Assembly (NCBI RefSeq): GCF_000184745.1
Contig: NC_014931.1
Coordinates: 4,030,001-4,094,000, forward strand
Source of the DNA: Variovorax paradoxus EPS
GTDB taxonomy: Bacteria > Pseudomonadota > Gammaproteobacteria > Burkholderiales > Burkholderiaceae_C
Direction: 5' to 3'
Length of the DNA stretch: 64,000 nucleotides
Shown here: positions 1 through 9,179 of the stretch, piece by piece
How positions within the stretch are numbered: position 1 is the stretch's first letter
How the letters are laid out: each line of letters begins with the position of its first letter
The notes under the pieces: model-generated
Seen by the model: the letters and a program-made list of their open reading frames with translations, nothing else
The model's database searches: none
Told to the model about the DNA's origin: nothing
Position numbers and translations under genes: made by a program

Positions 1-34
1 ACGCTATCTCCGCTATAGCGATGCATATCCCTCA

Positions 35-57
35 CGCCTGCGCAAGCGGGCGTTTTT
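35..57 (+). terminator. Intrinsic terminator-like hairpin just upstream of folD
   Basis: A 7-bp stem (35-41 with 46-52, one G-T pair) closes a GCAA tetraloop and is followed by five T at 53-57. It ends 19 bases before the folD start codon. It could end transcription of an upstream gene outside the window, or sit in the folD leader. A perfect 10-bp palindrome, CGCTATAGCG, lies at 11-20. Confidence 0.6.
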
Positions 58-76
58 ACTTGGAAAATCGAAACCG

Positions 77-928
77 ATGACCGCCCAACTGATCGACGGC
101 AACGCCCTCGCCAAAACCATCCGCGCCGAAGTCGCAGGCCGCACCGCCGCACTCAAGGCCCGTGGCGTGAACCCGGCTCTTTCCATCATCCTCGTGGGCG
201 AAGACCCGGCCAGCCAGGTCTACACGAAGCACAAGGTCAACGACAGCACGCAGACGGGCCTCGAGGCCACGCTGGAGACCTACCCCGCCGACATGACCGA
301 GGCCGACCTGCTGGCCCGCGTCCGCGCCCTCAACGACGACCCCGAGGTGCACGGCATCCTGGTTCAGTTGCCGCTGCCCAAGCACATGGACAGCCAGAAG
401 GTCATCGAGACCATCTCGCCCGCCAAGGATGTCGACGGCTTCCACGTTGCCAGCGCCGGTGCGCTGATGACCGGCGCTCCCGGCTTCTGGCCCTGCACGC
501 CGCACGGCTGCATGAAGATGCTCGAAGCGATCGGCTACGACCTGCGCGGCAAGCATGCGGTGGTCATCGGCCGCAGCAACATCGTCGGCAAGCCGATGGC
601 CATGATGCTGCTCGCCAAGAGCGCCACCGTGACCATCTGCCACAGCGCCACGCAAGACCTGGGCGCCATCACGCGACAGGCCGACGTGATCGTCGCCGCC
701 GTCGGCAAGCTGAACCTGCTCACGGCCGACATGGTGAAGCCCGGCGCCGTCGTCATCGACGTCGGCATGAATCGCAAGGCGGACGGCAAGCTGGCAGGCG
801 ACGTCGATTTCGACGGCGTGAAGGAAGTGGCCGGATGGATCACCCCCGTACCCGGCGGTGTCGGCCCGATGACCCGCGCCATGCTGCTCGCCAACACCCT
901 TGAAGCGGCCGAACGCGCCGCCAAGTAA
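77..928 (+). CDS. folD: Bifunctional methylenetetrahydrofolate dehydrogenase/cyclohydrolase FolD
   Basis: FolD interconverts 5,10-methylene-THF, 5,10-methenyl-THF and 10-formyl-THF in the cytoplasm using NADP, supplying one-carbon units for purine and formyl-methionine synthesis. The 283-aa protein has the usual family length. The N-terminal catalytic segment [11 protein letters not shown] supplies the Tyr49/Lys53 pair. The Rossmann dinucleotide site [12 protein letters not shown] lies near residues 163-174, and the [10 protein letters not shown] signature is close to the C terminus. The gene is followed after five bases by the M3 peptidase gene, so the two are probably co-transcribed. Confidence 0.97.
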   Translation: MTAQLIDGNALAKTIRAEVAGRTAALKARGVNPALSIILVGEDPASQVYTKHKVNDSTQTGLEATLETYPADMTEADLLARVRALNDDPEVHGILVQLPLPKHMDSQKVIETISPAKDVDGFHVASAGALMTGAPGFWPCTPHGCMKMLEAIGYDLRGKHAVVIGRSNIVGKPMAMMLLAKSATVTICHSATQDLGAITRQADVIVAAVGKLNLLTADMVKPGAVVIDVGMNRKADGKLAGDVDFDGVKEVAGWITPVPGGVGPMTRAMLLANTLEAAERAAK

Positions 929-933
929 CTTTC

Positions 934-2991
934 ATGGCCATGACTAACAACCCCCTTCTCGACTTCACCGATCTCCCGCTGTTCGACCGCATCAGGCCCG
1001 AGCATGTGGCGCCCGCCGTTGACATCCTGCTGGCAGAAGGCGAGGCCAATCTGGAGACTGTGGTCGCGCCGGAGTTTCCCGCGGATTGGCTCAAGATTTC
1101 GCGGGTGCTCGACGTGGGGGGAGAACGATTCACCCGCGCCTGGAGCGCCGTCGGCCACCTCAACGCCGTGGCCGACACGCCTGAATTGCGTGCCGCCTAC
1201 AACGAAGCCATGCCCCGCGTCACCGCGTTCTGGACCCGGGTGGGGTCCGACGAACGGCTCTACGCCAAGTACAAGGCCATCGACGTCGCCACGCTCAATG
1301 CCGAGCAGCGCCAGGCGCACCGCAACGCCGTGCGCAACTTCGTGCTTGGTGGCGCAGAGTTGCAGGGCGACGCAAAGAAGCGCTTTGCCGACATCCAGGA
1401 ACGCCAGGCCGAGCTCAGCCAGAAGTTCAGCGAGAACGCACTCGATGCCACCGATGCCTTTGCGTACTACGCCAAGCTCGGCGAACTCGAAGGCGTGCCT
1501 GAAGACGTGGTGAGCGCCGCGCGCGCTGCCGCCGAAGCCGACGGCAAGGACGGCTACAAGCTCACGCTCAAGATGCCCTGCTACCTGCCGGTGATGCAGT
1601 TCGCCAAGAGCAGCGCCTTGCGCGAAACGCTTTACCGCGCCTACGTCACGCGTGCGAGCGAGTTCGGCGATGCGGCCTTCGACAACACCGCGCTGATCAC
1701 CGAGATCCTGGCGCTGCGCGAAGAAGAGGCGAAGCTCCTGGGCTACAAGAATTTCGGCGAGTTGTCGGTCGTTCCGAAGATGGCCGAATCGCCCGAGCAG
1801 GTCGTCAAGTTCCTGCGCGATCTGGCAACGAAGGCCAAGCCGTATGGCGAACGCGACCTGGCCGACCTGCGCGCCTTTGCCGCCGAGCAACTGAACATCA
1901 CCGACCCGCAGCCCTGGGACTGGAGCTACATCGGCGAGAAGCTCAAGGAAGCGCGCTATGCCTTCAGCGAACAGGAGGTGAAGCAGTACTTCCCCGCGCC
2001 GAAGGTGATGGCGGGTCTTTTCAAGATCGTCGAGACGCTGTTCGAAGTGTCGATCCGCCGCGACAGCGCGCCGACGTGGCATCCGAGCGTCGAGTTCTAT
2101 CGCATCGAACGTGCGGGCCAGAAGGTCGGCCAGTTCTATCTCGATCCCTCCGCCCGCGCCGCCAAGCGCGGCGGCGCATGGATGGACGACGTGCGCGCCC
2201 GGTGGCTGCGCCCCGACAACGGCGTGCTGCAGACGCCGGTCGCGCAGTTGGTCTGCAACTTCGCAAGCGGCGTTGACGGCAAGCCGCCACTCCTTACGCA
2301 CGACGACGTGACCACCCTCTTCCACGAGTTCGGCCACGGCCTGCATCACATGCTCACCCAGGTGAACGAGCGCGACGTCTCGGGGATCAGCGGCGTGGAG
2401 TGGGACGCGGTCGAGCTGCCGAGCCAGTTCATGGAAAACTTCTGCTGGGAGTGGGACGTGCTCAGCCACATGACGGCCCACGTCGACACCGGCGAGCCGT
2501 TGCCGCGTGCCCTCTTCGACAAGATGACCGCTGCCAAGAACTTCCAGAGCGGCCTGCAGACGCTGCGCCAGATCGAGTTCTCGCTGTTCGACATGCTGCT
2601 GCACACCGAATACCACGCGGCCGCCGCGAAGCCGGGCGACGTGATGGCGCTGCTGGGCAAGGTGCGCAGCGAAGTGGCGGTGATGCCCTCGCCGCCGTTC
2701 AGCCGCACGCCGAATACTTTCAGCCACATTTTCTCGGGCGGCTACGCGGCCGGCTACTACAGCTACAAATGGGCCGAGGTGCTGAGCGCCGACGCCTATG
2801 CGGCCTTCGAGGAAACCGTGGGCGCCGACGGCGAGCCGAACATCGAGACCGGCCGCAAATACCGCCAGGCCATCCTGGAGGCTGGCGGCAGCCGCAGCGC
2901 CATGGATTCGTTCAAGGCTTTCCGCGGCCGCGAGCCCCAGCTTGATGCATTGCTGCGACATCAGGGCATGGCCGAGGCCCAGCCTGCTTGA
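934..2991 (+). CDS. prlC: M3 family zinc metallopeptidase, oligopeptidase A type
   Basis: This is a 685-aa cytoplasmic oligopeptidase of the thimet/M3 family, which degrades short peptides including cleaved signal peptides. The zinc-binding HEFGH motif is at residues 464-468, within FHEFGHGLHHML. The third ligand glutamate is expected in the following helix (SGVEWDAVELPSQFMENF). The protein is full length and lacks a signal peptide. The start follows the folD stop by five bases. The symbol prlC is assigned by family resemblance; dipeptidyl carboxypeptidase (dcp) is a less likely alternative. Confidence 0.9.
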   Translation: MAMTNNPLLDFTDLPLFDRIRPEHVAPAVDILLAEGEANLETVVAPEFPADWLKISRVLDVGGERFTRAWSAVGHLNAVADTPELRAAYNEAMPRVTAFWTRVGSDERLYAKYKAIDVATLNAEQRQAHRNAVRNFVLGGAELQGDAKKRFADIQERQAELSQKFSENALDATDAFAYYAKLGELEGVPEDVVSAARAAAEADGKDGYKLTLKMPCYLPVMQFAKSSALRETLYRAYVTRASEFGDAAFDNTALITEILALREEEAKLLGYKNFGELSVVPKMAESPEQVVKFLRDLATKAKPYGERDLADLRAFAAEQLNITDPQPWDWSYIGEKLKEARYAFSEQEVKQYFPAPKVMAGLFKIVETLFEVSIRRDSAPTWHPSVEFYRIERAGQKVGQFYLDPSARAAKRGGAWMDDVRARWLRPDNGVLQTPVAQLVCNFASGVDGKPPLLTHDDVTTLFHEFGHGLHHMLTQVNERDVSGISGVEWDAVELPSQFMENFCWEWDVLSHMTAHVDTGEPLPRALFDKMTAAKNFQSGLQTLRQIEFSLFDMLLHTEYHAAAAKPGDVMALLGKVRSEVAVMPSPPFSRTPNTFSHIFSGGYAAGYYSYKWAEVLSADAYAAFEETVGADGEPNIETGRKYRQAILEAGGSRSAMDSFKAFRGREPQLDALLRHQGMAEAQPA

Positions 2992-3021
2992 TGCGGCGCT
3001 GAAGCTTGCGATACTCGGGAC

Positions 3022-3669
3022 ATGTATCTGAAGCCTTACAAATTCCCGTCGCATCGCCTGACCGGCCTCGCCCTGCTGCTCGTCGCCGCAGGCGCGATGG
3101 CCCAGCCGATCTATCGCAACGTCGACAAGAACGGCAAGGTCACTTTCTCGGACCGCGCGCCTACGGCCAGCACCGAACCGGCAGCGGCCCCGCAAGGCGC
3201 CAGTTCACCGGCCAGCATGGCAGGGCTGCCCTACGAGTTACGGCAGGTGGCGCAGCGGTATCCGGTCACGCTGTACACGAGCGAAGACTGCGCACCCTGC
3301 AGCGCGGCCCGCACGCTGCTCACCACGCGCGGCGTCCCATTCGAGGAACGCACGGTCAAGAGCAATGAAGAAATCGAGGCGCTGCAGCGCCTGAGCAGCC
3401 AGAGTTCGCTGCCGCTGCTCACCATCGGTTCGCAGCAGCTCAAGGGCTATGGCGATGCGGAATGGTCGCAGTACCTCGATGCGGCCGGCTACCCCAAGAG
3501 CAACAGTTTGCCTGCGGGCTACCGCAATGGGCCGGCACGGCCCCTGGTCGCCGCACAGCAGGCGGCGCCGGCACCCCGCGCCGCAGCAGCACCCGCCGCG
3601 CAACCCGCGCCGCCGCCCGCTGCACCGAGCGATCCGGGGGCAGGCAACCCGGCCGGCATCAAGTTCTGA
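3022..3669 (+). CDS. Exported DUF4124/glutaredoxin-fold protein
   Basis: This 215-aa envelope protein starts with a signal peptide (hydrophobic core LALLLVAAGAMA). A DUF4124-like stretch follows (QPIYRNVDKNGKVTFSDRAP, residues about 28-47). A glutaredoxin-like domain carries the CAPC redox motif at residues 90-93, preceded by VTLYTSED, with a downstream LPLLTIGSQQLKGY segment typical of the fold. The tail is Ala/Pro-rich and disordered. The CxxC motif suggests thiol-disulfide exchange in the periplasm, but the substrate is unknown. It follows the peptidase gene by 30 bases and may belong to the same transcript. Confidence 0.8.
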   Translation: MYLKPYKFPSHRLTGLALLLVAAGAMAQPIYRNVDKNGKVTFSDRAPTASTEPAAAPQGASSPASMAGLPYELRQVAQRYPVTLYTSEDCAPCSAARTLLTTRGVPFEERTVKSNEEIEALQRLSSQSSLPLLTIGSQQLKGYGDAEWSQYLDAAGYPKSNSLPAGYRNGPARPLVAAQQAAPAPRAAAAPAAQPAPPPAAPSDPGAGNPAGIKF

Positions 3670-3688
3670 CGCCGGGCGGTTCGCCTTC

Positions 3689-4402
3689 TCAGGCGAACTG
3701 CATCGTCTTCACGCCCGTCGCGGTGCCCAACAGGCACACGTCGGCCTTCTGGTGGGCAAAGACGCCGACCGTCACCACGCCGGGCCATTGGCTCACCTCG
3801 GACTCGAAAGCGAGCGGATCGGCGATCTGGAGGCCCGTCACGTCGACGATGTGCTGGCCGTTGTCGGTGACCAGCGGCAGGCCGTCCTTCTCGCGCACCT
3901 GTGAGATTCCGCCCAAGCTGGCGAACTGGCGCATCACACGGCGCACCGCCATCGGGACCACCTCCACCGGCAGCGGGAAGGCGCCCAGCGTCTCGACCAG
4001 CTTGGAGGCGTCGGCGATGCAGACGAAGCGCTTGGACTGCGCCGCGACGATCTTCTCGCGCGTGAGCGCCGCGCCGCCGCCCTTCACCATGAAGCCCCGG
4101 TGATCGATTTCATCGGCACCGTCGATGTACACGGCCAGTTCTTCCACCTCGTTGCTGTCGAATACCTGAATACCCAGCGCGCGCAGGCGTTCTGTCGAGG
4201 CCACCGAGCTCGAGACGGCACCCTTGATCTCGTCCTTGATCGTCGCCAGCGCATCGATGAACTTGTTGACCGTCGAGCCGGTGCCCACGCCGACGATCTC
4301 GCCCTTGACCACGTAGGCCAGCGCGGCAAGGCCGACCTGGGTCTTGAGTTCGTCCTGGGACAGGACAGGGGTCGCGGGGGCTGGGGAGGCGGGTGCGGTC
4401 AT
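3689..4402 (-). CDS. rpiA: Ribose-5-phosphate isomerase A
   Basis: RpiA interconverts ribose-5-phosphate and ribulose-5-phosphate in the non-oxidative pentose phosphate pathway. The sequence has the phosphate-binding [11 protein letters not shown] loop, the GADEID motif and the [11 protein letters not shown] motif with the catalytic region. From the ATG at 4402 the protein is 237 aa. This start is preferred over the ATG at 4423 because AAGGA lies nine bases upstream of 4402 and nothing comparable precedes 4423. The gene converges on the DUF4124 gene and diverges from pyrD, which starts 45 bp away. Confidence 0.95.
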   Translation of the reverse strand: MTAPASPAPATPVLSQDELKTQVGLAALAYVVKGEIVGVGTGSTVNKFIDALATIKDEIKGAVSSSVASTERLRALGIQVFDSNEVEELAVYIDGADEIDHRGFMVKGGGAALTREKIVAAQSKRFVCIADASKLVETLGAFPLPVEVVPMAVRRVMRQFASLGGISQVREKDGLPLVTDNGQHIVDVTGLQIADPLAFESEVSQWPGVVTVGVFAHQKADVCLLGTATGVKTMQFA

Positions 4403-4447
4403 CGCGGAGAATCCTTGGCTCATTGAAGTCGAGACGAGAATTATCCG

Positions 4448-5524
4448 ATGCCCCTGCTGCTGCCCTCTTCGCTCTATGGCCTGGCCCGCCCTTTCCTGTT
4501 CGGTTTCGATCCCGAGCACGCCCATGAAATCACCCTCGACGGCCTCGCCCGTACGCAGAACACGCCGCTGGCCTGCGCCTATTCCGCCCCGCGCGCGGAC
4601 GACCCCGTCACGCTGGCCGGGCTGACCTTTCCGAACCGCGTGGGCCTGGCTGCAGGGCTCGACAAGAACGCCCGCTGCATCGACGCCTTTGCAGCCATGG
4701 GTTTCGGGTTCGTCGAAGTCGGCACGGTCACACCGAAAGCGCAGCCGGGCAATCCGAAGCCGCGCATGTTCCGCCTGCCGCAGCGCGATGCGCTGATCAA
4801 CCGGCTCGGTTTCAACAACGAAGGGCTCGACGCCTTCCTGGCCAATGTGCAGAAGGCACGTTTTCGCAAGAGCGGCGGCGGCAAATCGCCGATGCTGCTG
4901 GGCCTGAACATCGGCAAGAACGCTGCCACGCCGATCGAGCGCGCGGTGGACGATTACCTCGCCTGCCTGGACGGCGTGTACCCGCATGCCGACTACGTGA
5001 CGATCAACATCTCGAGCCCCAACACGGCCAACCTGCGCACGCTGCAGAGCGACGAAGCGCTCGATGCGCTGCTCGGCGCAGTGGCCGAGCGCCGCGAGAC
5101 CCTGGCCACGCGCCACGGCAAGCGCGCGCCACTGTTCGTGAAGATCGCGCCCGATCTCGATGAAGCCCAGGTCGCGGTCATTGCCGCAACACTGCAACGC
5201 CACCGGATGGACGGCGTGATCGCGACTAACACCACGCTGGCTCGCGATGCGGTGGCCGGACTGCCGCATGCGGAAGAAGCCGGTGGCCTGTCTGGCGCGC
5301 CGGTACGCGAGGCGAGTAACCGCGTGATTGCGCAACTGCGTGCTGCATTGGGAAAGGACTTCCCGATCATTGGCGTGGGCGGCATCCTGAGCGCGGCCGA
5401 TGCCAGGGCCAAGATCGCCGCGGGCGCGGACGTGGTGCAGATCTACACCGGCCTCATCTACCGCGGCCCGGCGCTGGTCCGCGAGACGGCCCAGGCGTTG
5501 CTGCGCGATCGCAGCAAGGCCTGA
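4448..5524 (+). CDS. pyrD: Dihydroorotate dehydrogenase (quinone), class 2
   Basis: This enzyme oxidises dihydroorotate to orotate in pyrimidine synthesis, using FMN and passing electrons to ubiquinone at the inner membrane. The 358-aa length and the N-terminal amphipathic segment ([14 protein letters not shown]) are those of class 2 enzymes. FMN and substrate motifs visible include [20 protein letters not shown] with the catalytic serine region, and the phosphate-binding IGVGGILSA. It is divergent from rpiA, and the 45-bp gap must hold both promoters. Confidence 0.96.
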   Translation: MPLLLPSSLYGLARPFLFGFDPEHAHEITLDGLARTQNTPLACAYSAPRADDPVTLAGLTFPNRVGLAAGLDKNARCIDAFAAMGFGFVEVGTVTPKAQPGNPKPRMFRLPQRDALINRLGFNNEGLDAFLANVQKARFRKSGGGKSPMLLGLNIGKNAATPIERAVDDYLACLDGVYPHADYVTINISSPNTANLRTLQSDEALDALLGAVAERRETLATRHGKRAPLFVKIAPDLDEAQVAVIAATLQRHRMDGVIATNTTLARDAVAGLPHAEEAGGLSGAPVREASNRVIAQLRAALGKDFPIIGVGGILSAADARAKIAAGADVVQIYTGLIYRGPALVRETAQALLRDRSKA

Positions 5525-5543
5525 GACCTTTCACACTTCTTCG

Positions 5544-6260
5544 TCAGCGCATGCGCCAAAGAATCGGCGCGATAACAGCTGCCCAGCGCAGCAGGCGCTT
5601 CGGGCGGAGCACCACCACGGCGGCGGCTGCGACAACGCCGGTCGCCACCGGATGCGCCCGCGCAATTCGCAATGCGGCGGCAGAAGCCGTCTCATTGGGC
5701 GGAGGCGCTGCGCGCTCCGGACTGGCTGGCTCTGTTTCGCGGCCACCTTGCAGCGTCGCGATGCGCTCGCGTTGACGCTCCATGCGTGCCAGCAACTCCT
5801 CGCGCGTGGACGGGCGCGGGGGTCGCGGAGCTTCCTCGTCTTCCGGGTCCTTGCCGAGCCCGAAACTGTCCTGCACCCAGGCCCAGTCGCGTTCGAACTC
5901 CTGGCGTGCCGGAGTGAAGCTGTTGGAGGCATTGCGCAAGGTCTGCAGCAGTCCGACCACCGCAGCCAGCCAGAGCACGACCCAGACACCGGCGACCGAC
6001 CATGCGGCCGTGATGCGGTACGGCGTTTCCCAGAAATGCACCACCACCGCCACCGACAGCAGCGCGACGGTGACCGTGGTGAGCCCGAGCACGGCCACCA
6101 CGAGGACGAGCATCAGCTTCAGGCGCTGCTTCTCGTCTTCCCAGGCCATGCGCAGCAGTTGCACCCGGTCTTCGGCTGCCAGCGCGCCTTCGGCGGCAGC
6201 AATGCGCAGTTGCCGTATGCGGCCATTCAGCCCCAGTAGCGAGAGCAGCCTCATGGGCAT
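5544..6260 (-). CDS. yqjE: YqjE-like phage-holin-family inner membrane protein
   Basis: This is a 238-aa protein with two adjacent hydrophobic segments (LMLVLVVAVLGLTTVTVALLS and the WVVLWLAAVVGLL region), matching the Phage_holin_3_6/YqjE family. The C-terminal half is charged and contains a helical region (RMERQRERIATLQ) and a final Ala-rich segment, making it longer than E. coli YqjE. It lies 63 bases downstream of the yqjD-like gene on the same strand, the typical partner arrangement. Family members are membrane proteins of unclear function, with YqjD reported to bind ribosomes. Confidence 0.8.
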   Translation of the reverse strand: MPMRLLSLLGLNGRIRQLRIAAAEGALAAEDRVQLLRMAWEDEKQRLKLMLVLVVAVLGLTTVTVALLSVAVVVHFWETPYRITAAWSVAGVWVVLWLAAVVGLLQTLRNASNSFTPARQEFERDWAWVQDSFGLGKDPEDEEAPRPPRPSTREELLARMERQRERIATLQGGRETEPASPERAAPPPNETASAAALRIARAHPVATGVVAAAAVVVLRPKRLLRWAAVIAPILWRMR

Positions 6261-6323
6261 GCTCCAGCCCCGCTCAACGCGCGGAAACGAATGACCCGGC
6301 AGTGCGCGCTTGGATCAGCGCGA

Positions 6324-6620
6324 TCAGCGGCGGCCAAGCAACAGACCCACCAGCACGCCGACGGCCAGTGCGGCGCCTGCGATCTGCCAAGGTTCGTCGT
6401 GGGCGTAGGCGTTGGTGGCGGTGGCCGCCTCGCGCGCCTTCTTGGCGGCGAGCTTGCTCTTCTCGGCGGCGAGTTCGCGCGCGATGGCGAGCTTGGTGTC
6501 GATGCGCTGACGCAGCGCCTTGATGTGGGGAACCGAATCCAGGTCCTTGCTGGCCAGCACGCCGCGCACGTCGCTTGCGATGTCTTCGGCTGCTGCTTCA
6601 AGATTGTTGGATGCACTCAT
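6324..6620 (-). CDS. yqjD: YqjD/ElaB family (DUF883) tail-anchored protein
   Basis: This 98-aa protein has a helical, charged N-terminal region and a single C-terminal membrane anchor ending in a GR-rich tail (VGVLVGLLLGRR), as in YqjD/ElaB/YgaM. Family members are inner-membrane proteins that can associate with ribosomes in stationary phase. The start at 6620 has a strong GGAGGAAAG site six bases upstream, so the longer reading upstream is rejected. It is the first gene of a pair with the yqjE-like gene. Confidence 0.86.
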   Translation of the reverse strand: MSASNNLEAAAEDIASDVRGVLASKDLDSVPHIKALRQRIDTKLAIARELAAEKSKLAAKKAREAATATNAYAHDEPWQIAGAALAVGVLVGLLLGRR

Positions 6621-6750
6621 TGGAATCTTTCCTCCGTGATGGCACCGGCACCGCGCCGGCGGCTTCACGCCAGCATATGGCGTGGTGTCATGTTACAGGC
6701 TCGAAAGCCCCTCATGCGCGGCAGATGTGCAGACTTGTGCGCGCGATGGC

Positions 6751-7854
6751 TCAGGCATCGGCCAGCAGCCGGGCGACATGGGCGCCGATCGCGAGACTGC
6801 TGGTGAGCCCCGGCGATTCGATGCCGAACAGATTGACCAGCCCCGGCACGCCGTGCGACGCGGGGCCGTCGATCATGAAGTCGGCCGCCGGCTCGCCGGG
6901 GCCCGATATCTTCGGCCGCATGCCGGCGTAGCCCGGGATCAATCCACCATCGGGCAGCGCGGGCCAGTACTTGCGCACCTCGGCATAGAAGCCGTGGCCG
7001 CGGGCGGGGTTCACCACGAGGTCATCGGCCGACTCGACCCACTGCACGTCGGGGCCGAACTTGGCCTGGCCGCCGAGGTCGAGCGTCAGGTGAACGCCGA
7101 GGCCTCCGGGCTCGGGCACCGGGTAGATGAGACGGCTGAAGGGTGCCCGGCCGGACAGGGTGAAGTAGTTGCCCTTGGCGAAATACTCGGTCGGGATAGT
7201 CGAGGCAGGCAGCCCTTCGAAGCGCCTGGCCAGCGCCGGTGCACCGAGCCCCGCCGCATTGACGACGCTGCGGCAGCTCAGCGCCGTTCCGTCCTCGGCG
7301 ATCAGGACGATGCCGCGCTCGCTGCATTCGGCGCGCGTGATGGGCGACTTCAGCGCCAGCATGCCGCCCGCGTTTTCCAGATCGCCGAGCAGGCTCAGCA
7401 TGAGTGCGTGGCTGTCGATGATGCCGGTGCTGGGCGAATGCAGCGCCGCCGTGCAATGCAGTTGCGGCTCCATCTCCAGTGCCTGCTGCGCGGTGATCTG
7501 CACGAGGTCGTCGACACCGTTGGCCTCGGCTTTCGCGCGGATCGATTCGAGTTGGCCCACCTGCTCGGCGGAGGTTGCCACGATGAGCTTGCCGCAACGC
7601 CGGTGCGGCACACCGCGCTCCGCCGCATATGCGTAAAGCGCGTTCCGTCCTTCCACGCACAACTTCGCCTTGAGCGAGCCTTGGGGGTAATAGATGCCGG
7701 CATGAATGACTTCGCTGTTGCGCGAACTGGTTCCTGTGCCGATCGCACCTTCGGCTTCGAGCACCAGCACCTCCCGGCCCGCGAGCGCCAATGCGCGCGC
7801 CACTGCCAGCCCCACCACACCACCGCCAATGACGGCGCAATCGAGTTCGTCCAT
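6751..7854 (-). CDS. FAD-dependent oxidoreductase, LhgO-like (L-2-hydroxyglutarate oxidase family)
   Basis: This 367-aa protein is of the DAO flavoprotein family. The N-terminal dinucleotide-binding motif is [13 protein letters not shown], followed by the [15 protein letters not shown] signature that is strong for L-2-hydroxyglutarate dehydrogenases/oxidases (LhgO/L2HGDH). The C-terminal region has the [14 protein letters not shown] flavin-contact segment. The expected activity is oxidation of L-2-hydroxyglutarate to 2-oxoglutarate. Related glycine or glycerol-3-phosphate oxidases are possible but less likely given the HAGIYYP motif. No clear operon partner is present. Confidence 0.8.
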   Translation of the reverse strand: MDELDCAVIGGGVVGLAVARALALAGREVLVLEAEGAIGTGTSSRNSEVIHAGIYYPQGSLKAKLCVEGRNALYAYAAERGVPHRRCGKLIVATSAEQVGQLESIRAKAEANGVDDLVQITAQQALEMEPQLHCTAALHSPSTGIIDSHALMLSLLGDLENAGGMLALKSPITRAECSERGIVLIAEDGTALSCRSVVNAAGLGAPALARRFEGLPASTIPTEYFAKGNYFTLSGRAPFSRLIYPVPEPGGLGVHLTLDLGGQAKFGPDVQWVESADDLVVNPARGHGFYAEVRKYWPALPDGGLIPGYAGMRPKISGPGEPAADFMIDGPASHGVPGLVNLFGIESPGLTSSLAIGAHVARLLADA

Positions 7855-7885
7855 GGCGCGAGCTTATCGCGGCCCACCCAGCGGA

Positions 7886-8008
7886 TCACGAGATGGAGGG
7901 CGGCGGCTCCGGATCCGTAGGCTCGTCGGGGGGCGTGCTCGGCCCTTCATCGGGCTCCACCGGCAACTTGGGTGACACGGGAGCTGGAATATCGGGATGT
8001 GTAGCCAT
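7886..8008 (-). CDS. Proline-rich 40-aa micro-protein
   Basis: An open frame of 41 codons starts at the ATG at 8008 and has a very strong ribosome binding site (GGAAAGGAGG, 5-6 bases upstream). The predicted peptide begins MATHPDIPAPVSPKLPVEPD and is about one third proline with many acidic residues, so it is likely disordered. It has no signal or membrane segment. It sits between the LhgO-like gene and the divergent DUF1266 gene. I do not recognise the family. The near-consensus Shine-Dalgarno sequence is the main evidence that it is translated. Confidence 0.6.
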   Translation of the reverse strand: MATHPDIPAPVSPKLPVEPDEGPSTPPDEPTDPEPPPSIS

Positions 8009-8198
8009 GGTCGCCTCCTTTCCCTCCTTCTATGCGGTTGCCGCCAGTGGCCAGCCAGCATGCAGCGGGACTTGGCGTCAGCGCGGGCCGACAGTGCAAA
8101 TACAGGCGAGAACTGCTGTTTAAGATTCGCCGTCACGCCGATTCAGCCGGCATCCAATCCGGATGCATTCATGTTTCAAGAAAACTGGAGGGAAATCA

Positions 8199-8996
8199 AT
8201 GGGCATCAGAGACACGCTCGGGCATGCGCTGCTCGACAACGAGAAGCTTCATTTCGGCACCGCGGAGACGCTCACGGCAGACGAGCAATGGCTGGTCACG
8301 CTCAGCGCGCCGCTGTCCGCGTTCAACGGCGATTTCGTGAATGCCGTGGCTACCGGGAAAGATGAAGACGAGTTGCGCGGCGGCATCGCCGAGGTCTGGA
8401 ACGTGCACGATCGTGAGAGCTTCGAGGAAACGGCGCGGTGGCTGGCGGAGGAAGGACAGCGTTCGACCTATCTGTCCACCTGGCAGGCCATCGCCGCGGT
8501 CGATGCGGCGACCCAGAGCACGCCAGCCGTTCTGCGGCTGGTCATGGATGCGTGGTTTCCGGCGTTCTTCCAGATCAAAGCGCGCAAGAGCCTGGACTAC
8601 CGCGCGCTGGGGGCGGAAAGCGGACGGTCGGTGACGGACCTGAGCCAACTGGTATCGGGCAGCCCGAGCTGGGTCAATGCCTTGCGCAAGCATTTCAAGG
8701 TTTCGCCGTCCCAGATCTCCAATCTGGTCGCCTGGGATGCCGTGCGGTTGGCGAGCCTTTCGCGTTGGGCGGTGCAGCTCGGCTTCATCGGACGCGAGGA
8801 GTTCGCCGGTTTCGCGGGCGCGTTGAACCCGCAGGTGCGCGCGGCGTATACCGATTGGTCGCAGGTAAGTGCCGCGTACATCGCCGCCGGCCTGATCTGG
8901 CGCTATTCCGACGCGCGCGAGGAACACCTGCTGCGCACGAACCGCATGCTGCTGAACGACGCCCGCAGCCCCTATCGCAGCGTGCCCTTTCGCTGA
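8199..8996 (+). CDS. DUF1266 domain-containing protein
   Basis: This 265-aa protein matches the DUF1266 pattern, including the WNVHDRESFEETARWLAEEG segment (Trp, Arg-Glu, Trp-Leu, Gly) and a C-terminal SPYRSVPF that corresponds to the SPW-type ending of the family. E. coli YbeR and YbeU are relatives; their function is unknown. The start at 8199 is chosen because GGAGGGAAA precedes it by four bases; an in-frame ATG at 8163 lacks such a site. No signal peptide is seen. It is probably transcribed alone, ending before the convergent tRNA gene. Confidence 0.75.
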   Translation: MGIRDTLGHALLDNEKLHFGTAETLTADEQWLVTLSAPLSAFNGDFVNAVATGKDEDELRGGIAEVWNVHDRESFEETARWLAEEGQRSTYLSTWQAIAAVDAATQSTPAVLRLVMDAWFPAFFQIKARKSLDYRALGAESGRSVTDLSQLVSGSPSWVNALRKHFKVSPSQISNLVAWDAVRLASLSRWAVQLGFIGREEFAGFAGALNPQVRAAYTDWSQVSAAYIAAGLIWRYSDAREEHLLRTNRMLLNDARSPYRSVPFR

Positions 8997-9012
8997 AACG
9001 GCGGCACCAACG

Positions 9013-9035
9013 AAAACGGCACCCGAAGGTGCCGT
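9013..9035 (-). terminator. Intrinsic terminator of tRNA-Val
   Basis: On the minus strand an 8-bp perfect stem (ACGGCACC/GGTGCCGT) closes a UUCG tetraloop and is followed by four T, 13 bases after the tRNA CCA end. The loop read on the plus strand is CGAA, so it could also serve the convergent DUF1266 gene. Confidence 0.8.
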
Positions 9036-9047
9036 GTCGTGAAATTT

Positions 9048-9122
9048 TGGTGGGCGGTGGAGGTTTCGAACCTCCGACCCCAGCAGTGTGAATGCTGTGC
9101 TCTACCCCTGAGCTAACCGCCC
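9048..9122 (-). tRNA. tRNA-Val, anticodon CAC
   Basis: A 75-nt cloverleaf can be drawn by eye: acceptor GGGCGGT/ACCGCCC, D arm GCTC-GAGC, anticodon stem CAGCA/TGCTG around the loop TTCACAC (anticodon CAC, reading GUG), and T arm GGAGG-TTCGAAA-CCTCC. The discriminator A and an encoded CCA follow. It is followed directly by a terminator, so it is a single-gene unit or the end of one. Confidence 0.95.
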
Positions 9123-9179
9123 GTGGCACAGCGAGTTGCTGTGCCGTGGAATCAATCGCGTTGTCTGCGAAGCCTTCGA

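Noticed and set aside
535..3195. An 886-codon minus-strand frame opposite folD and prlC
   Set aside because: It overlaps two confident genes on the other strand, is rich in residues from GC-rich frames, and matches no family. It is a shadow of third-position bias.
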